A DNA stretch of 64,000 nt from positions 31,310,001 to 31,374,000 of the forward strand of contig OZ316891.1 of assembly GCA_973895155.1 (NCBI GenBank), in the 5' to 3' direction. Origin of the DNA: Marsupella aquatica. Lineage: Eukaryota; Marchantiophyta. Below the pieces are notes generated by a model, which was given only the letters and a program-made list of their open reading frames with translations, was not told the origin of the DNA and made no database searches. The first letter of the stretch is position 1; the number at the start of each line of letters is the position of its first letter. Position numbers and translations under genes: made by a program. Positions 11,791 to 23,919 of the stretch are shown here, piece after piece.

Positions 11791-14394
11791 CTGTATATAA
11801 GCTGCTGTATAGCTCTTTGACTGAATACAGGATTGACTTTGGGTTCTCCATGATCTAATGATTAGTTTCAATGAAAACCTATGACAAGAGGGATTGAAAA
11901 CCCCATTCACCATTGGGCTTGTTTTTTGACATATCATTCTTGCTATATACAGTAGACCAGAAAAAGACAACTCTGTACACTATATTTAATGTATTCAGTA
12001 AGCAAATAGCTTCCACCAAAATAAAGGGAATGATAGTTTAAGCAATTGAGTGTAACTGACTTTAACGTCAAACAAGCAAGAGAAGAGCTGCATTCTCGTG
12101 CACGTGTAGGTGGGATAGTATTGGTCAATGATGTACAATCTTATTTTCTTTTAGGTGAAGGATTGAAATATATTGAAGTTGGTGTCTTAGAATATCTTCA
12201 TATTTCATTTTAGTTTACTGCATGTTCCCCTCTTTATATTTTATGTTGCCGACCAACAAAAAGTGCCTAACCACGAGTAGGATCCCAAAGGCCAAAGATC
12301 CAGTAGGGTGTCTCAAACTAGTTTTTTCATGATTTGTTTTTATCAGCAGCTGCAAGGTATTTGCCCAAACCAAACTTTGCCATGTCTCCAAAGGTGCACA
12401 AATTTGTGTATAATGTATCTCAGTTGGTGGAGTAATATCTATCATCCAGTTAACTTTTCCTTGTGAGTCTTTTGAATTGTTGGAATGGGGTTTCTATTTT
12501 GCACTTACAAATGCAGGCTTTTCAACCCTATCATGAGTTTGCCCATAGTCATTTGGGACTGCAAAAAGCAAATACTCAATTTTATGGAGAAACAATTTTA
12601 TAGTTTAGGTCTTTGTGACACAGGTTTTTCTTTTGGAGCTGTTCCGACACTTGCTGCACCTAAAATGAATGAAATTCTTGTGTGGGAGAATCTTACTGAA
12701 CAACTTTTAAGTACTTTGTCACTAAAGGTGTTCTAATTGACAATATTGCCACTATTTTTTTGCATTTTTAAAAATGTCATGGTTTGTATATGGATGACAA
12801 TTTTTAAAAATGGCATTTTTGTAAATACAAAAAAAAGCAGTGATAGTATTGTAAATTCAAACATATTTAGTGTCAATGTACTTAAAAGTTGTTTTACTGA
12901 ATGTCAACAGTACTCTATAATGCTGGAAACTTAAGGATTGCGGATTGACTTTGCTGCAGGAATCCCTGGCTTTGATGATTGAAACGTGCAGTGTGTCTTG
13001 GTTATCCTCTTTGGTGGCCTACTGTGTCTTGGTTATCCTCTTTGGTGGCCTACTGATTGTGAATCACTTCTCCTGCCTTAACTCCTTCACCTCTGCCCAA
13101 TTGGTATACTTGTGAACTTCTTGTTTTTTTTTAATTTGTTCCCCAAAACAATTGCCCCATTTGTACAAAAGAATTATAAGACCAGGGCCATTTTTCCCCT
13201 GGAGACTGCTTCTGACATGATATGCTTGTACCCTGTTAGTCTACTAATTCTATTTAGGTGACTCCACAAAATTTGGATGTTGCTCTTGATATACAGTAGT
13301 GATGGGTGATACTTTGTACCAAGGCAGGCGACGACTCCCTCTTTGCGCCCCATATTGCAAATGTTTTGTATCCATGGGAACATGTTTATTGAAGGGGCAG
13401 ATTTTGGAGTGACACTAATTAATTGCACATCAAATAGTGTGATTGGTTAACATCGAAGGGACACTATTTACCTGCGCATTAAACAGTTATTTGTAAAAAT
13501 TGTTTGAGGATGCAAGCAATATCAGTTCACTGTGAATTTTTGAAAGCAATAATATTGAATGTGTGCTGGGCTCTAAAACCTTTAGGGATAAGGGCCTATG
13601 TATCCTCATATTCCTTGGAATTAAAAAAATAAAATTCCTTGCTACTTGTATCCGCATATTCAAAACTGAATAGTCAAGTGACCATTTATCTTTACAAAAA
13701 ATCCCAAAGAACATGCAATGACCTTCCAAATCAGTTTGAAAACCCATAATTCACTCATCAGTTTTCCAAATCAGTTTGGAGTTCAACAATAATGAACTGT
13801 TAACAATGTTAGGATTAGCCAACTGTTGTCCCCTCTGTTGGAATGGGAGCACAATTCTTTGGTGGAGCCAATGGTGTATGCTTTACTCTTTCCTCAGCTG
13901 GAAGGTGAACACAATCAGTCACCATAATCAGCCTATTATCCCTTTCATTCCAAGTAATGCATCTGATAATTCTAGGTTTTGGTCATAGTTCTTCATCATT
14001 ATTGGTTAGCTCAGAATAATGGAACTCGTCATCACTATCGGACAAAGTGTCACTCTCATCTCCATTAGAAGAATGTCCAATATTGCTAGACCTTGGGGGT
14101 CAACTTAGTGTATAGTTTGGGGGGCCATGTGGGATCCTAGCCTAATATAAATACTTATATTTTATGGAGAAAAAATATTATGTTTTTAATATTAATTGTG
14201 CCTATTTTACTTTATAAAAGGTATTTATTAGAGAATATTCTATAAATTTGAGTTTTAAATAGTTTAGTTTACCACCTACATTTTTAAAACATTTAGCTAA
14301 TCTTCATGAAAAATACATAATTTGGATTGCTCATGGTTCCTACAATTTTTGGAACTCAACTCCTCAAGTGCTAGACAAAGCACTGGCATGTGGG
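11791..14394. other. Intergenic, no gene supported
   Basis: AT-rich DNA. One exact tandem duplication of 31 bp is visible (12992-13053). A 58-codon stop-to-stop frame at 12037-12213 has protein-like composition but no start codon and no family I recognise. Nothing else could be supported. Confidence 0.4.
12992..13053. repeat. Tandem duplication, 31 bp x 2
   Basis: A 31-bp unit containing CTTGGTTATCCTCTTTGGTG is present twice in immediate succession without a visible mismatch, which implies a recent local duplication. Confidence 0.85.
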
Positions 14395-15200
14395 TCAATA
14401 ATTGCTTTACAGTATGGTTTCTTGAAGCAACAGATTTTCATGGCACTTCCTCAAGGACTTGTTGAGCATAGACGACATTCGCAACGGCAAGCCCATGAAC
14501 CATCCAACGCACAAGAGTCGACACAGAGAGATACGTGGTTCACCTCCACATGAGGCTACGTCCACGGGAACACACAAGAGCTTTACTGCACTCTAGGCCG
14601 ACCGGCCATACCAAGCATCCACAGCACAAGCTCTCCCTATCTCTCAATTAGCTCCGTAACAATGAGCCTAAGTTCCACCAGGGTCTGGCATCAGCCCTGA
14701 CTATATACACAACAGCACTACCGCTAACAATAGCTAAGTCCTAACCCGAGTTAGCCTAACTGTAGTTAGCTCATGAGTCACAAGACTAGAGCAATATCTA
14801 ACAGGACTTTCTATTCCTGATCGCCAATTGGTTTGTCTTCTTGGCTGGTTCATCTACTTGCTTAAGCAATCTGCTCAAATGTGACTGTCCTAACCAAGTC
14901 TAGTTTACTTATGTAAAGACCATGCTTCAACAACAATTTGAGATGACCTATCTTAGGGAGTGTATCACGTCCTTGGCATGCATATCCACCGTGATTGTCA
15001 ACAAGGGTACCCAAGACTACTTTTAGCATTTGTCTACTCCATTTCATTTGGAAGGATACTCTAATGCTGCCTACGCTAACAACATTGACTCTAGGAAGTC
15101 AACCAATGGATTTTGTTTTCTTCTAGCTGGAGGAGAAATAAGTTGGGCTACTCAAAGCAAAAATTACTAAATTGCTCTGTCTAGCACAAATTAAGTCAGA
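14395..15200 (+). pseudogene. Decayed Ty1/copia pol relic (RT to RNase H), interrupted by a solo LTR
   Basis: Reading the plus strand across several frames gives recognisable copia pol fragments. An RT stretch ending in LKQQIFMALPQGL lies just before 14460. After the LTR at 14460-14803 it continues with CLLGWFIYLLKQ. A degraded FEMTYLRE/LGMHI stretch follows near 14935-14985, then an RNase H stretch at 15051-15195 with GYSNAAYANNIDSRKSTNGF and ISWATQSK. Several stops and frameshifts interrupt it. This copy is on the opposite strand from, and clearly older than, the large copia element at 22-34 kb. Confidence 0.75.
14460..14803 (-). repeat. Solo LTR of the copia family, with GGACT target duplication
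   Basis: This 344-bp sequence runs TGTTGAGCATAG to ATATCTAACA and closely matches the two LTRs of the element at 22438-33730. It is flanked by a perfect 5-bp duplication, GGACT at 14455-14459 and 14804-14808. No internal domain of the same element lies beside it, so it is a solo LTR, usually produced by LTR-LTR recombination. It interrupts the older copia pol relic. Strand is given by analogy with the full element, whose coding strand is minus. Confidence 0.93.
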
Positions 15201-16502
15201 TGTTTTTGTGAAGGATTGAACACCAAACTCACACCTTTTTTATCAAAAGCCCACTCAATTGGACTCTATACTCGTATGTATCTCCAAAATGGGAGCCTAT
15301 ACTGTGACCGCCCTAGATTCAGAGATTGTAAGAGCCATATAGTTTTAGAATTGGTGATGTATGTAGACACTAACAAACTGAAGAAGACAATGAAAGAACT
15401 AGATGGGCTTACAAAAGCTTCTTGATCCATCCAAGAATAAAAACTTTGATTGAGACTATGCTCACAGTGGGTTCTGAAAAAGGGGTCCAAGTCAAACTCC
15501 TCCAGGTTAGCTCCTCTTGCCCTGCACATAACAGAACCTCATTTTCTCCTCACATTTCATCCTTGTAATATGTACCATACGAGCAGGAGAGAACCAAAAA
15601 AAAGCATGAGGGAGCATTTCTCTGTTGTCCATCCTGTTTCTAAAAGTACATCTGAGTATTTTGGGGGCTTCCATTTCACATTTTAGAAACATTACATTTT
15701 TTGGTGTCAACCTAGAGTAATGCTCGGATGGACCAGTTAACCCCGATAGATCAGGTTACTCGGGCTAAAAAATACACCTAAAGAAAAAGTGTGATCTGAG
15801 CACACAAAGACTTTTACGCAGTCCATGTGGGCTTCTTTGGTCCATCCAGGCATTCTGTCAACACTAGGTCCATGGGGTCTCCTACCAGCTTATTTTTAGG
15901 TGCAAATTTTTGTCAAATTCCACCTCCCCAAAAAAGCTAAACTTCCCTACATACTTTGTATGCCATTAGCCACTTTCCCACCAAATCATGAACCCCATTT
16001 GCCAGAATCTAACGGTAGTCCGGAAATCTAGGGGTATCTGATGGTCAAGATATAATCCACCCGGTTTGGCCTTGACGGGAGTCTCGACCCTGTCAAACTG
16101 TCATCCCGACACTTGGTCCTCCCCAACTTTTCTCCTACCCAGCCTTGACCTTGCTCGGTCCCACCCACCCTGCCGGCCTTGTACCCGACCCCGCCCTGAC
16201 CATTTTAGACCCGGCCAGGCCATGGTCCCGACCATTTTTGACCTGGCCCTGACCCCGCCCCCACCATTTTCAACCCCAGCCCGGCCCCAACCTCGACCGG
16301 TCCCCCCACCCATCTGGCCCGTCCCGACCCCGACCCGGCCAGGTCCAGGTCCTACGCCGGGACCAGGTCGGGACAAAGTTTGGGAAAGTTAGGGAAAGCC
16401 CGGGGAATAATTTGGAATATGCTTCAAATGGGCCATTTTTGGCCCGTCATTTGACTATTTTATGTGCCGGGCAAGGTGTCAAGTTGCCCGTCAGGTCAAA
16501 CT
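15201..16502. other. Intergenic; includes a C-rich low-complexity block
   Basis: No gene is recognised. From about 16080 to 16390 the plus strand is dominated by irregular GACCC/GGCCC/CCCGACC repeats, which keep frames open on both strands by composition. The phrase ATCTGATGGTCAAGATATAATCCA appears near 16036 and again near 16580. Confidence 0.5.
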
Positions 16503-16662
16503 GGGATAATCTAGGAAAAACTGATCTGGAACATTCCTAGCATCTCCTCCCTTAGAGTGGCTTACATTTGCCGGGATATCTGATGGTCAAGATATAATCC
16601 AGGAAAAGTTGATCAGGAACATTCCTAGCATCTCCTCCCTGAGTGGCTTACATTCGTCACAC
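16503..16662. repeat. Imperfect tandem duplication upstream of TFIIE-beta
   Basis: A block containing GAACATTCCTAGCATCTCCT and TGGCTTACATT occurs near 16530 and again near 16616, giving two diverged copies about 87 bp apart. It ends about 75 bp before the TATA box of the downstream gene. Confidence 0.7.
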
Positions 16663-16737
16663 TGGCCAAAAACAAAAAACCTTAAAAAATACGCGGGCTC
16701 TTTTACCCTAATCACCGATACGGTACTCGACTTCCCC

Positions 16738-16745
16738 TATAAATA
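16738..16745 (+). promoter_or_regulatory. TATA box, probable TFIIE-beta promoter
   Basis: TATAAATA stands in a C-rich context, and GC-richer leader-like sequence follows. Transcription would start near 16770. No other gene is available on this strand before the ATG at 17795, so I assign it to TFIIE-beta. Confidence 0.6.
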
Positions 16746-16769
16746 CTGGGCCAGCGAGCCCTCAAGGTT

Positions 16770-17794
16770 GTTTCATCTTTCTCCGCACGGGAGGAGATCT
16801 TCACGTCGTGGAGAGACCTCTGTGAGGAAGAAGAAGAGGAGAGGAGAGGAGTGTAGATCGATGCTCTGCTGAAGTCAGGGACTGCAGACAAATCCGAGCG
16901 GAGTGATTTGATCGTGGATGCATGTCCTTAAGCGGGCAGTAGACCTAACGGAGTGGCTTTAGGAAGGATTTCGAGCTTGAGGGAATTTCGGGAAACCTTT
17001 CGATTGCGGAAAGAGATGCTTCAAGAGAGATTTTAGGTGGGGTTGATGTTTTGCAGTGTTTCTATCGCAGAAACACTTGGACTGCATTTCTAGTGCGGAA
17101 AGTGGTAGACTGCATGTCTGTTGCTGGGCAGAGAGATTCTCGGAAAAGCTTGCCGTGGGAATTAGCGCTGCTTGGAATCGGTGGAAACCTTTAAGCAAGG
17201 CTTCAAGCTCGACGGCACGCTGAAGTGTCTGTGGTTGGTCTATTCAGGTTTGGGAGTTCGCAACACAGCACAGTGCTGTGCAGTGCGGGGTGGAAATGCG
17301 ACGAGTGAGCTCCTGCTGATTTGCTCTATTCTCGGCCCGTGGTTTCGGATCGAGCTTTCCAGGAGAGAATCAGAATTCGGAAGCGGGCGGTTTGATTAGA
17401 GGGCAGCCTCAGCCTCTCCTTGTTCGTTCGCTGCTAGGAATCTATTTGGGAGTGCCATAAGGTTTGCACCCGATTGACAGTTTTCTAGTTACCCTACATT
17501 TCAAGCTCCACCGGAGATCTAGGGTTTGGTGAGGTATACCCTCGTGGACTCGGTTGGCATTCTATTTGGGAGTCCTGAAATTCATTTGACCGTCAGGTGT
17601 CGGGTCACAGGGCAGTTCACACTCCACTCAACTCAGGTTTTAGGTTTTGCAGAGGTAGCTGTTGAATACACAGGACCATTCCATAGGACATTGGAAGGCG
17701 AAGGGATTAAGACGCTCTCAGTACAGTAAAAAGGGAAATTTTGTAGATTGATCAGGAGGCTCATTTGTTTCCAAGCAAAGAAAAGCAACCGATC
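16770..17794 (+). other. Probable 5' leader of TFIIE-beta
   Basis: About 1 kb lies between the inferred transcription start and the ATG. It contains AGGTTT, TAGGTTT and GTGAGGT-like sequences that could be splice sites, so part may be a leader intron. It includes many short upstream ATGs, and I see no coding exon. Confidence 0.4.
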
Positions 17795-19206
17795 ATGGCT
17801 CTCTCACAAAAGCTAGCGCAATTTAATAAGCAGCAGGAGAAGCTGCACGCCTCTTTGGCAAAGATTACAGCTCGCCCGACGCCAGCTGCAGCGATTCCCA
17901 ACAGCAAAGCTCCGGCGTCCCGCAAGGCTCCCCCTGCACCTCCCTCGCAGAACAGCAGCGTCCCGTTTGCGCAGAGGTTTTCTTTCTCCACGGAAAAGGA
18001 AAAACTTCAACAAATTGCCACCATCCAGAGAGCACCTGTGGGAGCGCAGATTAAGCGAGTCCTTGACCTTTTGCTTGAGGTGTGTTGACGGCTTGAAGCG
18101 GGAGTTGAGTTTAGCTGCTTGCACACTTGCCTGAGTCCTTATAATTATATCATTTTATCGGATATTTCCGGTTGATTGATTCGGAGTTGTAGCTCCTACC
18201 GCTCTGGTCTGCCTGCTGGCTTGCTGAAGACGATGGACATGACTTTGAGTTGAGCAAGTACGTTACGTTGCCGCAATTGTTCTGATGGGTGGTCAAATTG
18301 TCCCCTTTCCAGACAAGACAGGCTCTCCGGCCTGAGGACATCAATGATATGTGCTATGTTGATGTCAATGCACACAAGGAATTGTTTGAAAGTCTAAAGA
18401 GCAATGTCAAAGTAGCATTTGATGGCGAGCGCTTCTCTTACAAGGTACAGTTTCCAAACTGTCGTCGTTTGGGGCATTCACTTCCCCTCAGAAACGCGTC
18501 GGCCTCAATTTAGCTCAGTTCATGTCCTCATTTCATTCCTTCGGAGCTTTGGTGACAATGATAGCCTCTCTGGAGTGATGATCTGAAATGACAATATGCT
18601 CCTTCATGAATGGTCTTGCAGTCGAAGCATGACATAAAGAACAAGCCAGAATTATTGGTGTTGATAAGAAAGGTTCCCGAAGGCATACCTATGGGTGACT
18701 TAAAGGATTCGTATCCTGCAGTAATGACTGATGTTCAGGTACACTTTTTGAATATTGGAAAGCCTTGTGATGAAATCTTCAGTGAGCGCTGTTAGCGTTT
18801 GAACGGATAGTGTGGTCTGAAGGTTTCAAAAGACAACAACTTTTGATTTGTTTTCCTGTGGTTGCAGGAGTTGAAGGCAAATGGTGATATTTGGCTACTC
18901 ATGAACAGTGATTCTCAGGAGGACATTGCTTATCCAAATGACCCAAGAATAAAAATAAAAATTGACGAGGATTTGAAGCAGCTAGTGAGGAGTATTGAAA
19001 TGCCACGTGAGTTCATTGACATAGAGAAAGAGTTGACTAAAGCCGGCCTGAAGCCTGCGACAAACACGGCCAGACGGGAGGCTCTCAAGGGCGCGTTAAG
19101 AACTCAACAGACTCAGAAGAAGATGAAGAAAAGAAGGGAGACCAAACGCACAAAATATACCAATGCCCACTTGCCTGAACTATTCCAGAATCTACAAGTC
19201 CCTTGA
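17795..19206 (+). CDS. Transcription initiation factor IIE subunit beta (290 aa, 4 exons)
   Basis: Exons 17795-18079, 18313-18444, 18622-18738 and 18868-19206 join in phase 0 with GT-AG borders, giving 290 aa, the usual plant length. The start is the ATG reading MALSQKLAQF, which fits the plant family N-terminus. Residues about 75-140 form the first winged helix (LDLLLE, TRQALRPEDINDMCYVDVNA, FDGERFSYKSKHD). A second winged-helix region follows (LIRKVPEGIPMGDLKDSYP, GDIWLLMNSDSQEDIAYPND). The C-terminus has the family sequence KPATNTARREALKG and a basic KKMKKRRETKRTK tail. TFIIE-beta pairs with TFIIE-alpha in the RNA polymerase II pre-initiation complex, recruits TFIIH and helps promoter opening in the nucleus. 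All key regions look intact. Confidence 0.96.
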
Positions 19207-20877
19207 ATGTATGGCACCCTTCAGCAGCTCCTGTCTGATTTTTCCTGTAAATAAGCCCTCTTCTTCTCACTGTTGATTCATCGTGGTTTTTCACTTTCAA
19301 TTGCAACAACGTTACTTCCCGTTTGGAGACGGGCTCTGATTGTTTGCTCTTGCTTGTTTTGAGTGCTGTTAGGAAGCAATGACTTGTGTATTTGGTTGAA
19401 GTATGAACAGCGTCATCCATGTCCTTTCAGCTTGTATGTCGTCAGGTGTTCGTGTAGCAGAAGGTAACGCGATTGATGTTATCCGCAATCAGAGAAATGG
19501 GATGCCTACTGGCCGATGTTTCCACCTTACTTGACTCGTTTTACCTGCACTGTAATTGTGCAGTTACGAAAGCAAGAGAAACAGCTTCTTTCTCGAAATA
19601 AGCAAGTTTGTGTACATCATAGCATGGACCTGGTTTGAGTGTTTGCTGACGTACTTTTCAAGGTCTCTATCCTGTGGTCATGGTGAGCAATGCAGGCTTC
19701 CGATCTTGTTTTTGTGCTCATCTTTATGTAGACAGTCTCAGATCTGAAAAATCTGGACCAATGCACGCAAATGGTCACAGGCGATGTATTAACCTGATGT
19801 CGTCGTAATGTTAAGTACTTATGTGGGGTGCGACTTCATATATACGCCTAAAGCTGTAATGTGCGACAAAGAATACAAGAGACGCCACAAAAGTTTGTCT
19901 AGGAAGAGTGCACGGGGCCTGGGCCTTAGATACTGACGGAGCATTATGGAAATGGAAGCAATGAGACCTCGATAAAGAAATCCAATCCTAACAACAGGAC
20001 TTGTTTTGGTTTCAAGCAGGATGGAAGTGGGAAGGAGTAGTGCGGACGACTGAATGAGAGTCGCTTCATGAAATGGCGCCAACGATGTGGGAATCGATGA
20101 AAAAAAGACGGTTCTTAGGAGATATACAGATAGTATATTTAGCAGCTCCAGCATGTTATCCTGGCATGTTATCCGGCAACCTGATCAGGATCAAATGGCC
20201 AACAGAGTTGCCTTGGAGTAAAAGGACGTGAGGGCTTGTTTGTTTTAAGGATGCAAATTCTTTGCATGAACTCCTGTACAAGATTCCTCCTGAACCCTGA
20301 AGGCTGTTCTACAAACCATCTTTGTAGGGTCTTCCCTTAGATATGTTTCACTCAAGCAGCCAGTAAATCAATGGGATGTAGGCAGTTTGTTCAGCATTGG
20401 AGAGCCCAATTGTCTCCGGAGAGTTTCAAATCACACCAGATTGAATTATCATATGGGCCAATAAAGATCACAACAGGCATTAAATCTGGCATGCGGGTCA
20501 CCTTCCTGGCAGTCCTTTGATGTCTCTTGGTCATCAGATGCTAGAGAAGGTAAGCCCTGGGCTCCTTTGATGATTGTCTGCCGAGCTCTTTTAACGATGG
20601 CCCTCAGAGTACCTGTGTGGTTGTTGTCCTCATGTCCAGTTGGGACACTTAACAGCATACGAAGCTCTTTGGACAATGGCCTTGGATTCGCCAGGGTGAC
20701 CTAGCCAACCAGGTTATGATCACATTGTCATCTACTCACCCAATGACATAGCTTCTCTTGCTCTTTGCTGCCTGCTCTTTGCCACCTAACGCCGACAATG
20801 ATGTGGTTAATTTCCCCCCGAAGTTGTGATAGCCTAATAAGGGCCAACTTGCATGTGAGCAGCCCCGAAGCATGGGG
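19207..20877. other. 3' flank of TFIIE-beta and intergenic DNA
   Basis: The first few hundred bases are probably 3' UTR. After that I see no exon, RNA gene or repeat that can be supported. Confidence 0.4.
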
Positions 20878-21195
20878 CCCTTTGCACTCCCTATACTTTT
20901 GGGGGCCGCACTCCCTATAGATTTGGGTAAAATTAGCACTTCTTTGGTAACATTATTCGATACAAATCTGGTCCCTTTGCACTCCCTATACTTTTGGTTA
21001 AAAGTAGCACTCCCTTGATAACATTCTTTGACACAAATCTGGTTCCTTGCGGCCCTTTGCACTCCCTATACTTTTGGGTAAATGTAGCACTTCCACATAA
21101 TTAGACACAAATCTGGTTCCTGTTTCCCACACTCCCTATATTTTTGGGTAAAAGTAGCACTTCTTGATGATATAATTCGACACAAATCTGGTCCC
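20878..21195. repeat. Minisatellite, about four units of 65-95 bp
   Basis: Each unit has the order CCCTTTGCACTCCCTATA, TTTTGGGTAAAAGTAGCACT, then a variable part and ACACAAATCTGGT. The ACACAAATCTGG phrase recurs near 20961, 21031, 21104 and 21181. Units differ by indels and substitutions. No gene is present. Confidence 0.85.
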
Positions 21196-22432
21196 CTCTT
21201 TCCCAACTAAGGCAGAGTTTACAACAGGGGTGCAGTCTTTTTTTGTTTTATTTACAAGGCAAAGGCCGGGACATGCAAGGGCCTGAAACTTCCCAGTATC
21301 TGGCCCTTGCCTTTGAAAATGAATGGATTCTGTTGTCAGGTCTAGTGCATGAGGAGGCCCAGCCTGCTTTCTCTTGCTCGGTGATATGATGGCAGCTGTG
21401 AGGTTTAGGGCCACATTGTGAAGAGCAGCTCACATGCAAGTTGGGCCTAAGTGTTCTACAAGTTTCCAGGAGGTGCTTTCTTGGCCTTTGTATTATTACC
21501 CAGAATCTTTCTCCAAAAGGCCTAGAAAGAGTTTGGGATTGTTGATGAGTCCTCACTTACTGAAAACTAAAAATCTGGGCACAACAATAAAGTGGTAAAC
21601 AACCCTTTATGAACTTAAGCAACCAGTCTTTATGTATATGGTACAGTGCCACAATGATCCCCCAAGATGAGAGCCTAAGCTAAGTTTTGAGGGGCTATGA
21701 TTGCCCTTAATGCACTACTAACAGGACTTTATTACACTCAAAAGGCCACCATTTTACTATTTTTAGTACAATTCAATACTAAGTTTCATGATGCCCCAAT
21801 CCAAACATGGACCATGCATTCTTCTCCATAAACCATCGAGAAAACTACAAACACAAAATCTCAAAAGGCATTAAAACTACAAAAAATAATGAAGGACACA
21901 ACTACAGAAACAACTCACCTGATATTCTGCTTGAGAGGACCTGAGGGAAACTTGTCGTTAGATTAAACAAGGCTTACTGTGCATTCCGGCAGGCAATCTT
22001 GCATGATAAGGGGGTTGGCTAGGATAAACGACATTCAGAAAATCAATCCATATCATCAAAATAAACCCACCTCACCAGTTAAGTAACTTGGCATCTAACG
22101 GGTTTTAATCATTTGTACTTGTAATGCAAAACAAAAGAATGGTACATGATATAAAGTAGCAATGAACCCTAAACTTAAAGCATGGGCAGACAAGTGCCAG
22201 GCTGTTCTTTAATGCCACAAGCCCTCCCTAAGCCCTTCTCGAGCCCTGCATAGGGAGTTGGGCCAGGTAATTAAAGCTCCTTAGAGCAGCCCTGATGCGT
22301 GATGCATGGCCCTGCACAGTTGGCCCTGCCGAGGCTCGCATGCATCTGCCTGGCTCACAGTCACTTCGTACCCTTGCCTTGCCTCGCTCAAGGGGGTATT
22401 TGAGGGTCTTGGATCAACTCAAATGGGTACCC
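21196..22432. other. Intergenic, no gene recognised
   Basis: Only short frames without recognisable domains occur between the minisatellite and the copia element. Confidence 0.4.
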
Positions 22433-22437
22433 AATAT

Positions 22438-22781
22438 TGTTGAGCATAGACGACATTTGCAACGGCAAGCCCATGAACCATCCAACGCACAATAGTCGAC
22501 ACAGAAAGATACATGGTTCACCTCCACATGAGACTACGTCCACGGGAACACACAAGAGCTTTACTGCACTCTAGGCCGACCGGCCATACCAAGCATCCAC
22601 AGCACAAGCTCTCTCTATCTCTCAACTAGCTCCGTAACAATGAGCCTAAGTTCCACCAGGGTCTGGCATCAGCCCTGGCTATATACACAATAGCACTACC
22701 GCTAACTTTAGCTAAGTCCTAACCCGAGTTAGCCTAACAGTAGTTAGCTCATGAGTCACAAGACTAGAGCAATATCTAACA
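22438..22781 (-). repeat. Copia 3' LTR
   Basis: This is the downstream LTR in element orientation. It runs TGTTGAGC to TCTAACA on the plus strand with TG...CA ends. It differs from the other LTR at seven positions, all C/T or A/G. Confidence 0.95.
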
Positions 22782-22792
22782 AACTCCCCCTT
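22782..22792 (-). other. Polypurine tract of the copia element
   Basis: In element orientation this reads AAGGGGGAGTT immediately before the 3' LTR. That is the purine-rich primer site expected for plus-strand DNA synthesis. Confidence 0.9.
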
Positions 22793-22988
22793 GACTCTTG
22801 TCTTGGGGACTGGACTAAATGCTACCATATGGAATCCTCAGCGGGAAGTTCTAGACAATCACCAAACCAGGTCTCCCCCTAAAAACCACAAGGGTTAACT
22901 AAGGGTTAACTAGAACTAAGCCGTAGCCAAACAAGAATGAGTAATCCATATACAAATAGTCACACATTGCTAAATAACTCTACTTGCA

Positions 22989-23919
22989 CTACAATTGCAA
23001 AACCTGCAAAGTAGCACAGTGTCTTGAGAAACTCTCCAAAGGAATCACTTTGGTAAAAGCATCAGCGGGATTGAGCTTTCCATCAATCTTGACTAGCTCA
23101 AAAGTTTTATCAGACACTGCTTGCCTGATAAAATGGTACCTGATATCAATGTGCTTCACCCTGCTATCCATCACCTGGTTAGCAGCCAAGTGAAGAGCAC
23201 TCTGACTATCACAGTTTAGAGTCATTTTTCCATGCTCCAAACCCATCTCCGCGATCAACTTATCCAACCAAATTGCTTCCTTTGCTGCTTCTGTTGCTGC
23301 AACATACTCTGCTTTTGTAGTAGACTGAGATATACACTTCTGCAAGGTAGATTTCCAACTGATACATCCTCCTCCAAGAGTGTATACAAACCCAGTTGTA
23401 GACCTCCTTGTATCCAGACAGCCTCCATAGTTAGAATCTACATAACCAACTAACGTTCTATCTGATCTGTTATCAAATAGTAATCCATAGTCCTCTGTTC
23501 CCTTCAGATACCTGAGAATCCACTTCACAACTTCCCAATGTACCTTCCCTGGATTTGACATGAATCTGCTAACCTTGCCCATCGCTAGGGCCAAGTCAAG
23601 CCTAGTACAAGTCATCAAATACATCAGACTGCCTACTGCCTTCTCATAAGGAATCTTAGCCATCAGACCTTTCTCCACAGCATCCGTAGGGGAGAAAGCC
23701 AATTATAACTTGAAATGTGAAGCTAAAGGAATACTCACTGGCTTACAGTTTTCCATGTTGAATCGTGCAAGTACTTTCCTTGCATATTGGCCTTGACTCA
23801 AGCACAACTGTCCAATATCAGAGTTCCTAAAAATCTCCATCCCTAAGATCCTCTTGGCCTTACCAAGATCCTTCATCCTAAATTCAGCGCTCAATTTCGC
23901 CTTGAGACTGTCAACCTCA
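22989..23919 (-). pseudogene. Copia RT end and RNase H domain (broken by one stop)
   Basis: From 23919 down, the frame gives the end of RT (FRMKDLGKAKRILGMEIF) and continues to a TAA between the codons for HFKL and LAFSPT at about 23701. The RNase H part then runs to a stop at 22989. It includes GYVDSNYGGCLDTRRSTTGF, SKAEY-type STTKAEYVAATEA, CDSQSALHLA and HIDIRYHFIR, the usual copia RNase H blocks. The RNase H part itself is uninterrupted over 237 residues. Confidence 0.9.

Noticed and set aside
12037-12213. 58-codon stop-to-stop frame with protein-like composition
   Set aside because: There is no start codon, no clear splice sites and no family that I recognise, so it stays an unexplained fragment.
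16066-16392. Pro/Arg-rich 108-codon frame
   Set aside because: It is produced by the CCCGACC-type low-complexity block; the opposite strand is equally open with a Gly/Arg product.
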